Positions 1-10,203 of a DNA stretch of 64,000 nt are shown piece by piece (positions within the stretch are counted from its first letter, which is position 1; every line of letters begins with the position of its first letter). The stretch lies in assembly GCA_029255685.2 (NCBI GenBank), contig CM055312.2, positions 27,126,203 to 27,190,202 on the forward strand, in the 5' to 3' direction. The DNA comes from Silene conica (Eukaryota; Streptophyta; Magnoliopsida; Caryophyllales; Caryophyllaceae). The translations under genes and the position numbers were made by a program. The notes beneath the pieces were generated by a model that ran no database searches, had not been told where the DNA came from, and worked only from the letters and a program-made list of their open reading frames with translations.

Positions 1-1092
1 GCACTCAGCGCCAAGGACAGAAAAGATACCAGCCACAATATCTGGATGAGCCTCAGCCTCAGCTCTGGTCATCACGAAGATCTTCCCTTTCGGCTTTCCT
101 CCTTTAGTCGCTACAGCAGCAGTGGCAGCCTTGCCAAGTGCGGTGTTCCTCTCAGGACACTCATAAGATCGATGCCCAAATCCATTACAAGTGAAACACT
201 TATAGGCATTCTTGAAACAGTCAAAACCCGGATGAGATGGTTTACCACAACGGTGGCAAACACTAGCAGCTGTGTCGGTGTGAACAATGGTCTTAGCAAC
301 CGGAGCAGAGAACCTCTCAAACCGCTTCTTCTGAGAAGAAGGCGAAGAAGTACAAGGAACAAACGGTCTCTTCCCCTGGTAAACTGATCTCTGGTGAGAA
401 GTCACACTGGAAGTAGCAGCTCGGGTCTCAGCATCTATGGCACGAATGGAACTCTCGGCCCAAATAGCATCATCATATACCTCCACAAAAGAAGTCGAGT
501 CACGACGAACCATACTCTCGATGCGCGGTCCTAACTTCCCACGGTAGAAGTAAACTCTCTCAGCCTCATCTCTGACAAACCTCGATGCAAAATGTGCAAG
601 CTGGTTGAATCTGTCGGTGAACTCCTGAACGGACATCTTACCCTGCTTCAAATCCATGAATTCTTTGAGTCGCTGTGATCTAAGCTCCTTAGGATAAAAC
701 CTCGTCTCGAGCTTATCCTTAAAAGCCTCCCAATCGAACAAAGGATCAAGAATGAAAGTCGGTCCGGTCAATGCCCACCATCTATCGGCCTCTAGGGTCA
801 AAAAGTGAGTGGCTAGCCGCACTCTATCCTCTCTAACCACCGAATACATGGTAAAGCTCTTTTCCATCTCACGGAACCACTCCGTAAGAGCTACCGGATC
901 AACCTCGCCTCCATAAGTCTTCACGTGGCTCCTGGACATCTGGGATGCTATCCAAGAGAAGCTACCAGGACGATTAGCCTCATTGCCTGGCGGTGGAGGA
1001 GGTGGAACATTCCCTGCTTGCTGTCTCTGGTTCTCAAGCAACTGATGAAGTGCTTGCATTATAGTGTTCTCAGCAGCCGTGGTTCTCACCAT
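1..1092 (-). CDS. Ty3/gypsy gag (element A), open at window edge
   Basis: The frame runs uninterrupted on the minus strand from an ATG at 1092-1090 to the left edge, giving 364 codons. It encodes a retrotransposon Gag, the structural protein that packages the element RNA. The middle part matches the Retrotrans_gag family pattern: two adjacent Trp in an EADRWW context, then DWEAFKDKLETRFYP and the FTDRFNQLAHFA region. Two CCHC zinc knuckles (C-x2-C-x4-H-x4-C) lie near the end, CHRCGKPSHPGFDC and CFTCNGFGHRSYEC. The N-terminus carries a proline run. The start is the first ATG downstream of the PBS of the LTR at 1259-4161. I see no stop or frameshift, so this copy may be recent. Protease and polymerase would lie left of the window. 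Chromovirus-like, but the lineage cannot be fixed from gag alone. Confidence 0.88.
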   Translation of the reverse strand, partial: MVRTTAAENTIMQALHQLLENQRQQAGNVPPPPPPGNEANRPGSFSWIASQMSRSHVKTYGGEVDPVALTEWFREMEKSFTMYSVVREDRVRLATHFLTLEADRWWALTGPTFILDPLFDWEAFKDKLETRFYPKELRSQRLKEFMDLKQGKMSVQEFTDRFNQLAHFASRFVRDEAERVYFYRGKLGPRIESMVRRDSTSFVEVYDDAIWAESSIRAIDAETRAATSSVTSHQRSVYQGKRPFVPCTSSPSSQKKRFERFSAPVAKTIVHTDTAASVCHRCGKPSHPGFDCFKNAYKCFTCNGFGHRSYECPERNTALGKAATAAVATKGGKPKGKIFVMTRAEAEAHPDIVAGIFSVLGAEC

Positions 1093-1244
1093 CCTTCAAA
1101 AGAGAAAACAAGTGTTAACTTAGCAATTAGCATTCACAAATAGACTACAATATAAATCCTTAGATCTACCCATCTCTCATTCATTATTTGTTTATTTGGT
1201 CAAGTTAAGGTTGGGGGTCACATGAGTGCGTCGGGAGCAATCAT

Positions 1245-1256
1245 GCTCTGATACCA
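1245..1256 (-). promoter_or_regulatory. Primer-binding site of element A
   Basis: On the minus strand the 12 bases TGGTATCAGAGC begin two bases after the end of the LTR. This matches the 3' end of plant initiator-Met tRNA, the usual minus-strand primer of Ty3/gypsy chromoviruses. It fixes the 3' end of the 5' LTR at 1259 and shows the element is transcribed leftward. Confidence 0.9.
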
Positions 1257-1975
1257 ACTGTAAAACCCCTCGCGAAAACGGAAGATTAAACATACAAAAT
1301 ACTAAAAATGCAGCGGAATTAAAACTTTTTAAACATAAACAACATGCGAGAAAAATTAAACTGAAACGGAAACTGAAAACTGATATAAACAAAATAGATA
1401 AGTATAACAGTTCTAAGTACTGAAACCAAAAAAAATAAATACAAAGCCTGGGATGGAACATCCCTACAGGCACCAAAAGATAACTGTATCAAAACTAAGA
1501 GTCTAGCTAATCGATAAACGTGTAAGTCATATGATGAAAGGATCATCACTCGCTAGCTCTCAAGTGAACCCCGATCCAACCTGCATGTACCTACATACAT
1601 GAAAACATGTACGCCACAATCAGTGGGGAGTGACTAGAGTTCTCCTAGCCACCTTTTGTAACGACACATAACAAGTAAAGCAATACAGGATACTCCAACA
1701 TATATAAACATGTGAAGCATAACAATATCTCAAACTGATCTCGTACAATCATGCAAACTCAAATGTACGGCTCTCGACCAACTTCATAAACCGTTTGGAA
1801 GGAGAGCCGGTTTCCCTACTGGTTACCCAGTCAGGGGGTCTTTCAATCCAACTATTTATGAAACCGATCAAAGAGTCATCCAATGCCTTGGATGAACAAT
1901 CATAAAATCAAGTATCAATATCAACATCTATATCTGACACTGTACCAACTCTAGGCAAGCAGATAAAACTCAACA

Positions 1976-2542
1976 AGTATAAGGTTCAGCGGTCAACTTA
2001 AGACATAACCTACATACTAATCAATCAGCAAGTGTAAAGGTTCAGCGGTCAACTTAAGACATAACCTAAACACCAAAACATTCAGCAAGCAAGGACTCAG
2101 AGGCCAACTTAAGGCATGGACCTGCCAATCAGCAAGACACTAGACTCAGAGGCCAACTTAAGGCATAGACTAGCACCCAAAAGTAAAGGACTCAGAGGCC
2201 AGCTTAAGGCATGTCCCTTCACTACATCACAAGATACTAGACTCAGAGGCCAGCTTAAGGCATGTCCTAGCATCAAACATCTGCACTCCGGGCAAGGTGT
2301 CAGTTCCATAGCTACCCCGTTGTGCAGCTGCTCTACTCGTCAGACTCAGAGGCCAACTTAAGGCATGTTCCAACGCGATCACAATCAAACATGTCTGGAC
2401 TCAGAGGCCAGTTTAAGGCATGTCCCAGACACGACAAACATACACATATGGAGCTCAGAGGCCAGCTTAAGTCATATCCCCATATATGACAAACAACTCA
2501 CGTATTAAGTTCAGAGGTCAGCTTAAGGCATAACTTAATACG
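1976..2542 (-). repeat. Ten-unit stem-loop array inside LTR A
   Basis: A 20-base core close to CAGAGGCCAGCTTAAGGCAT recurs ten times. On the + strand the cores start at 1987, 2043, 2098, 2147, 2193, 2244, 2347, 2402, 2456 and 2512. Most cores are flanked by arms that are reverse complements of each other but differ from unit to unit. Examples: CGTATTAAGTT/AACTTAATACG in the last unit, AGGTT/AACCT in the first two, and CTAG/CTAG in the fourth. Spacing is irregular, about 45-60 bp with one 100-bp gap. Confidence 0.9.
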
Positions 2543-2829
2543 CATCAATACAATATCATCAAGGTCTATGAACTAAACTATAGTTCTACCTTCTTAACTT
2601 CTAATCAACACTTAATTGACCCCGGGAACTAAGTTGAGGGAGAGCCGGTTTCCCTTTCGGTTACCCGACCGGGGGGTCTCTATCCTCTCTCCATTCCCGA
2701 ACCCAATATAGTGTCGCCCATCCCCGGGGGACCTCATATACATATCAAAGATACAAGGAACGAGTTTCAATCAAAACCGATCAATCGTTTGAAAGTTATA
2801 AACAATTTACGAATTCAAAATAAGCTACA

Positions 2830-3212
2830 GGGGTCCCCAGCTGGTCGGCAGGCAGCCGGCCTACCGGCTGGCAACCCATCCATGCTTCCTCTTTCTTTAA
2901 ACAACAAACAACACAAAGGACTCCCAGCCGGTCGGCAGGCAGCCGGCCTACCGGCTGGGAACCCAATCCCAATCTTACGAACTATTTCACAATGAGGCTA
3001 CCAGCCGGTTGGCAGGCAGCCGGCCTACCGGCTGGCATCCCAAGTTCTATTTTCTCAAAGTACGCAAGTCAACTACAATGCACTCCCAGCCGGCTGGCAG
3101 ACGGCCGGTCTGCCGGCTGGGCATCCTAATCCTACAATTTTCTGAATTCGTAAAAACCACTAAAAGCATCCCCAGCCGGTCGACCGGCGGCCGGTCGGTT
3201 GACCGGCTCAGA
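2830..3212 (-). repeat. Five-unit GC-rich dyad repeat in LTR A
   Basis: Five copies of a roughly 40-bp GC-rich unit start near 2830, 2921, 2999, 3082 and 3170, separated by ordinary AT-rich sequence. Each has outer arms AGCCGGT/ACCGGCT or close variants around a CAGCCGG-like centre, so each can fold on itself. Unit 4 replaces an inner AGG/CCT pair by GGCAGAC/GTCTGCC, and unit 5 has AGCCGGTC/GACCGGCT. A related array occurs in the unrelated-looking solo LTR D. Confidence 0.85.
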
Positions 3213-4161
3213 GAGCCTGTTCGTAAAAATCGAAATTTCCAGCCTATACAAAACTTTATAAATCGATACTAAATCTTAAAAATCGCTACAAGTGAAGTTT
3301 ACTCAACATCACAAATCAATCAATAACACTAACTAACAGCAAACAAACCCATAACAATCCTCAATACGATTATATAATGTATCTGTCGCAAAACATGAAA
3401 TTTCTGAAAATAGCTTATGAACATGTGAAACATCAACAAGGCATGAATTCATCACATAAGAACATTCCTAAACATGTTACTAAGTCCATTAATCATCAAC
3501 CTTAAACAAAAATCAGAAACAACAACAAGAACACAACAAAACTTGCTATTTTAACAAAAAGGCCGAGTTACTCGTAATCGTCACCTCAAATGCAATCCGG
3601 CTCAAAGATCCTCCTCTAAGATGAAGCTATCCACTTCCGGGTCGTCTAAGCCCACACCTACATCACGAAAAAGAAGTTTAACGGACTGAAAACGGATTTA
3701 GGAAAAACAGCCTATTTTTCGAAGTGAAGGATTTGAAAAACGGAAGTGATAGATGGCTTGCAAATTCGATGAGGATTCCGAAAATGTTATTATTACCTTG
3801 ATTTGATGAACGGATGATGAAGAAATAAGCAACAGAAGATGAATAAAAATGGAGGTTTATGAGGAAATGAGTTTACTGTTATTTTGTTTTGAGGAGATGA
3901 AGATGTTGACACAATTGATTTTAAGGGGGGTTAAGAGTTGTCCTTTCCGTTTTAAATGAAACGGGTTTGGATAACTTGAACGGGTTTTTAGATGTGAACT
4001 TAAGTTACCAAGTTTGTATTCGTCTTAAGGACTTAAGGTTCTTAAGACGGATCTTACTATTTATTTAAAATACTTTTCGATAAATTATTAAAATATTATT
4101 TTATTAGTTAAAATAATTAAAAACGCTTAAAATATATTTTATAAAAATACGGGATGTTACA

Positions 4162-6400
4162 TATTTATTCCATCTCCAAACCGTTCAGTCAACCTTTTCA
4201 CCTACGTCACACCATCCCATCCATCACACCACACCTTCCACCACATCATAACCTCCATCAAACCACACTCACCATGGCCATATCACAAGTCCCGTATCAC
4301 AAGACCCTTATCACAAGACCCAATTCACCAGCTCCGTTCTCCACAATAATCAATAATAATCAATCAATTACAATGAACTCGTAATCAAATATATCAATCA
4401 TACAATATATAACCTCATGTCATATCACAACCGCAGACATAAGTATGCCCTACCTCGAATTGCAGAAAGACAATCGAACAGCTGCCAGGATTATTCCACG
4501 CGGAAACCATCACCTAAACATATATTATTTAACGATTACTAATCCTTCACTTAACCTTTATATTAGAATAGTAATACTACTAAACATAGTAACTTTCTAA
4601 AAGTGGAAAGTTTCCCAAAATAGAAACTTTCCCGAAATAGCAACCTTGTCCAAAATAGTAATACCGCTCAAAGTACTACTTCACACTAACATACTATTCA
4701 AATGACATTATAACAATAACATAAATAATACTACTAATAATATTCATTACTAGTACAATTATTATCATACAATTATAATAAATTAGACAAGTAGTACAAA
4801 TAATAATATGGAAACACGTAAATCCTCAACACTACTTATATAATGCTATTAATATAAATATTACTAACAATGATAAACATGTGAAACAAAACAAATATAA
4901 TATTAATAATAATATATGCAAGCCACATGAATTGCCGTGACAAAAGGATCACGACAAACACCTAAGCAGCCCACGACAACCTCAACGTAAACAGCTTGTG
5001 TACCCACCTTCACGACACCACCACCGCCAGCCAGACCACTTACAACCACCCCGGAGGTTCCCAAACTCTAGCCTGTACCACCAACAACCACTCACATGTC
5101 CCGTCCACCTCCCTCGACCCTTGAACCACCCTAAAAACTCCTTCAAAAACACTGCTCACGAACCGCGATCTCTCGTTTTTCTGCCGTCATCCAATCACCC
5201 TCTTTTCTCACGCCACTTCTTACAAACCACCAGCCCCACGCATCCCTTGGACACCACCATCATCAACACTGATCCACGGTGGTTCCAAGGGTCTTCACCT
5301 CCTCCCTTCGTCACCCTCTCAAACACCACAAAACGCCACCACAACCCACCTGAACACACGCCCAAACACACTATTTTCGCTCCCTGCCTGTACAGTCCTA
5401 CTATAGCCACCATGGTGGTCAACCCTGCCACCACAAGCCACCAACTCCACCACCTAGTGCCAGCCCCTAGTCCCCGTAACCACCAGTACCCAACCCAACT
5501 CTCATGAACTTCAATCCGCGGGTCAAAAACCGACTCAAACTACCCCTATACCAGCCCCTGTTTTCGCTTATATCACTTCCTATTCTGCCGCCCTTAAACA
5601 CTTGGTTCCTGGTGGTGCTCCGGCCACCACGAGCCACCCAAAAGCCACCAAACAAACCACCTGATTCCGTCAAACTAATACCCTTATTACCCAGAACAAA
5701 TACTAACATAAATCCCATCGAAATCAAACACAAGATCAAGCGTTAAAAATTCTGTTCCGAAACGAAAAGAAAACCCGACTGCCATGGTGTTAAACTACCC
5801 TACGACGATGGTAATAGACATCCAGGAACGACTCTATTAAGGTCTAGAAACGATTAATACACGCCCTAGATTGCTATTATACGAAATCAGAACTTGAAAC
5901 ATGGTGTAGCATCGGGATTACTGCATTAAAACGAATGAATACAAGAAGGAAAACGTGAACTGCTGTGAACATACCTACTTTGATGGAGATTCGAGCAGTC
6001 TTAACACCTAAAGTCAACCGTGTAAACCCTTTTCTCGTGTTCTATGATGTGACGGGCTGACGGCTGAGTGTTTTTTAGGTTTCCTGGGTGTCGATTAGGT
6101 CAGGGGTGGTGATGTAGCTGACTTAGATAAGGCGGCAGTCATCTAAGTTTGTGTTTGTGTACTTTGTGTTCTTGTGTTTTCCCGGATGTCGGTATATGTA
6201 TGTGGGCTGACTTGGTTTTTACGCTAAACAAGGCCCAAATTATAGTAGCACTCAAAATACAACTCCTCAACCCGACATTACACTCGTACATGTAAATATA
6301 AAACACGTATTCGATAATTTAATTAACGAATAAACGTTCAGTACTTATCAACACGTCAGATATAAATTAAAATAAAGCATACTAAATACGGAGTATTACA
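4162..6400 (-). mobile_element. 3' LTR of element B, truncated by insertion A
   Basis: It aligns base for base with 10588-12819, with scattered substitutions and a small indel near 6055 (a short GGGCTGAC-type stretch absent from the other copy). The minus-strand start TGTAATACTCCG at 6400 directly follows the polypurine tract. Proline/histidine-rich open frames on the + strand are LTR sequence, not genes: the same frames recur in the other LTR. Confidence 0.85.
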
Positions 6401-6418
6401 GTCTTCCCCTCTTAAAAT
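6401..6418 (-). promoter_or_regulatory. Polypurine tract of element B with upstream hairpin
   Basis: On the minus strand TTTTAAGAGGGGAAGAC directly precedes the 3' LTR and should prime plus-strand DNA synthesis. A perfect hairpin, GAACTTCGGGACGAAGTTC (6419-6437), stands immediately upstream. A second hairpin (6564-6583) with a weak PPT-like stretch (6541-6562) lies about 140 bp further upstream. Confidence 0.75.
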
Positions 6419-9400
6419 GAACTTCGTCCCGAAGTTCACCATCACATGGTCCCCAACAACTAGTCATCAGGCACGCAGCCAACACAAAATGTGGCATTAT
6501 ATAACATCGAAACTACTATCATTACATTAGAACACGAAATATGACATTCTACCCTTCTTAAGAAAACTTTGTCCCCAAAGTTTAACGTATAACTAAGTAA
6601 AATGGTGCTTCACGAACACAATAAAATGTATAACAGAAGTAGTCAAGATTATCAAGTATATGCAAATCGTCGCGACATACCATTTAGCCATGTCAGAACA
6701 ACAAGCCATAACGTAAATCACCAAGATTTTACAATCCTATCCTCCTTAGAAACATGGTTACGTCCCGTAACCTCCTTAGGCAAATCTTAGCGCATTACTC
6801 TGCCTTACTCATTACTTTATCTTATACCATCTCACTCTAAGTAAACAAGTATCGCACTCATCGTCGCATCTAAGATCAAAGACAAGGGGTGAGTGAACTG
6901 GCGGAAATAAACCGCAATTCAATACTTCCATTTCGATATCGATTACAACTCTGAATATAACTCAATAACCAAGGTCACACGGGACCGTAAACACAATATG
7001 GCACAACGGCCTAACAACACATAACTCAATGCTAGTAACAATTTTCCTCCCAATTCAATATCAGTATTGTCAAATATTCCATTAAAAGAACTGCTCAACA
7101 CTTAGAGAGTAAAACTCTAAGCTACTCACCCACGGGTCAAGGTCAAGGAATACGACAACTTGATAAAACACTGAACTGTAGTCCCAATCTTAATACAAAA
7201 TCAATCATGGTCTTCGTTCTAAACCCATGAGCAAAACCCTATCCCATCAAACTCTATCCCATCATTACGTACCTTAACCAAATTCGTTGACATGCTTGTA
7301 TGTATACTTACAATTCCACAGTTCATAAAACAACCCGTACATTATACCAACCCGACCTAATACCGAATCATTATACATAACTCATCAAATCAATTATACC
7401 AAAAGTTTACCCATCTCACAACTCAACCCGTCTCACAACAAAAGAATTATCTCATCAAAAGGAAATATTAACTATCAGAATGAAAGAACAATTACCAATA
7501 TTCAATTCAAATAACTACTCGTAAAAAGCCCATAACAATTATCATGTAATCACATAACCTCGAGCAATAACATGAGTATTAGGATCGATAGAAATCGTGT
7601 CACGAAATAAAACAGAATCAAAGTAGCTAACACTTACACAACATTGAGATGTTAACACAAAGTTAATATATTTACAACAATGTACACAATCAGGAGACTC
7701 GTAGTTCATAATTGACAATTAAAAACATTTCATGTTCGTAACATATTATAGAGAAGACATAGGACAAAATTTATTAACATGGTTAAAACATGGAGCATCG
7801 ACATATTCCACAAGATAACACAAGTCATAGACTCACAAGACCGTTTAACATTCCTATATATCAATAAATTAAAATCACTTAGGTATTTTTCCTTTCCATT
7901 CACATTACACCTTTCATCCTGAAACTATCAAAATATACGACTTGCAAAAATAAAAGGTTTATATAAAGTGCATCAATTTAAACACTCGGGCGGGATTTCG
8001 TCAACACGTAACTACAGAATTTGTCATGTTGCAAATAATCACTATAACTATCAAAACATCAAGCGTGTTCGAGAATAATCTTCAATCTGAAAATATTTTG
8101 AAACTTTTGAAACATTGCAGTGATAATTTGTGACAATTTATAAACACAAGTCGAAAGAAAATTTTTACAAGCTGCAAATTGGAACAAGACTACACGGAGA
8201 CATGCTGACTTTTCTTTACTAAAACATTGGTCTTGTAGATCGTGACTTATGAAGGTTTTAACGATAAAATAAAATAAAATAAACGAATTCACAAGTCTAG
8301 TATGTCCATAAATCACATGTCAACCAATTAATAATTCAATACATTGCGAGCAGATTTTGGATATAGCAATATGTAATTCACATTATGGCATAACAATAAA
8401 CAGGGAAAATAAAAAAAAATTTATAGGGATCGTTATCGTAGGGAACTAGACGAAGATGTACCATTTATATACGAAAGGATATCCACAAGATTCACATCGT
8501 GCAACATGATCACAATTACGTATAACAATTAGATTGCTATATCATGCTAATGAGCTTACCAGTTAAATTCGTTCTACCACTTGGCAAGACTCTATTCTGA
8601 TAAACGCGATTTTGACATCACATACGAACAGCATATAATTATTTGAGGTCGTAATACTAGATAGTAAGAGCGTCGGTCTATTGAAACGATTCTGTGTTAA
8701 ACTTGACTAAATAAACAAGGTTACGCTAACATATACTGATATTCATATTCATATCGTATGCTTACTATTCATGTTGCTAGTGCCATATCAGGATATCACG
8801 TGGTCACATCACATAATTCACATTTGATTAAACTTTATATGAAATTTACATAACTCACAATTTCACCAAGTAACATTATGCAGCAACTTACAAAAATCAC
8901 CACTAAATAAAGGCTCGTGATGAATTTATATGGCTTATCATTTTGAAAACGTGAACGAATATTCTAAACAGTGGAGTTGGAGTTACGCTTAAACAATAAC
9001 CACGTTTTAAATGATTTCCTTTACAAGAACATGGTTCAAAACAGAACTGTGCAGTAACAATCCGACCACTGTCAACTAAAAGATTTATTTCTCTCAAAAT
9101 ATAAGTCCTATTAACATGAACTAAAAGCATCGTAAAACCAACTCAGGAGGTTATCATACATAAAATTTTGTCATACACATATTTGGAACACATGTAAAAT
9201 GGCAGCCCGTACAACCAGATAACATACTGAAAATTATTAAAACTTTGGTTCCTTTAGAATTCACATTACTACATCGAAACTCAACCTTTCTTATTCCAAA
9301 TCACGTTGACAATCATTTGAAGCATAGACATCACTCTGTACCATATTAACATTCGTTCCTTATTTCAATTGTAGTTGTCATCTTAAACACGGTAAAGATT

Positions 9401-10188
9401 TCGAAACTGAGAATAGGTCAACTGAATAACTTGATAGTTATACATGTGTATCTAAATAAGTTAGTTTCTACCATCGCACAATCACAACTTATCCAAGTAC
9501 GGAAATATAAACTAGGGACTACTACGTATCCCTTATTGATGACTCACTTCATAACGAATTTAAAATGCGTATAAGAGACATAAAATTTTAAGTACGATAT
9601 ATGCAATACATAACTATATACATTCATGGCTCAGGGCAAGACATTTCACATATCACTAGACATACATTAGCAAAACATATGATAAGATCAACAAAATTTA
9701 CTCGTTTTTACAAGGAGTCAAACACCAATATCATATAATAACGATAGTCATTTAATTACCATATAATCGTATGAACATTTCAAGGCACCAAAATCATATG
9801 ATCATATTACTTTTAAATATTGCTCAACAATTACACATCCATATTCTTGAAATTTATATTCAACCATCCCGCACGATTCACATACAGATATCAATCATAA
9901 TCTCCAATAACATTATTAGCCACAGTTCACATATTACTTACCTCATTCTTCTCCTGTAAGAATGTTAGTACACTATAACTAGGTCGCTATATATATAGTC
10001 TACCCACTCTTCGATTACTCTCATTGGGTTCCCGAGACAGAACAGAAAGGGCTCAGGTATGGTGTGAGGGGGCCCCTAACTCATCCCGTTCCTTTTTGGG
10101 GCTCCTATCAGTTTCATCTCGGGGTTCATTTTATTTGACTCTTCCTACGTTCATTATTATTCATTTAGTTGAGGCCTGAGGATCGTTC
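6419..10188 (-). other. Internal region of element B, no coding capacity
   Basis: About 3.8 kb of AT-rich sequence between PPT and PBS. I find no gag, protease, polymerase or integrase motif on either strand, and open frames are short and unsupported. It is a spacer carried between replication signals, as in LARD-type elements. Nothing else recognisable is seen here. Confidence 0.7.
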
Positions 10189-10200
10189 GCTCTGATACCA
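10189..10200 (-). promoter_or_regulatory. Primer-binding site of element B
   Basis: Minus-strand TGGTATCAGAGC, three bases (AAG) after the LTR end, is complementary to initiator-Met tRNA. The sequence following it (GAACGATCCTCAGGCCT) is nearly identical to the segment after the PBS of element G, which points to a shared leader. Confidence 0.88.
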
Positions 10201-10203
10201 CTT

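Larger units (their letters stand above)
1259..4161 (-). mobile_element. 5' LTR of gypsy element A (2.9 kb)
   Basis: On the minus strand the LTR begins TGTAACATCCCG at 4161 and ends GGGTTTTACA at 1259, with TG...CA ends and a PBS two bases later. It interrupts the 3' LTR of element B: sequence right of 4161 matches the undisturbed B LTR from 10588 onward. The first flanking bases are TATTT (4162-4166); the matching target duplication should lie left of the window. The LTR is unusually long and contains a ten-unit stem-loop array (1976-2542), a five-unit GC-rich repeat (2830-3212), and two related blocks at about 1803-1846 and 2642-2683 that bracket the stem-loop array. Open frames inside it are by-products of the repeats. 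Confidence 0.85.

Noticed and set aside
1976..2542. CRISPR-like array (20-base repeat with variable spacers)
   Set aside because: This is plant nuclear DNA, spacing is irregular, the array lies inside an LTR, and the variable parts are complementary across each core, not independent spacers.
2711..3272. Open frames encoding PAGRQAAGLPAG-type repeats
   Set aside because: They are translations of the GC-rich dyad repeat in LTR A, without start context or homology.
4998..5746. Pro/His/Thr-rich open frames, repeated at 11424-12173
   Set aside because: Both lie in the two LTR copies of element B; composition is that of CCACC-rich DNA and stops and indels differ between copies.
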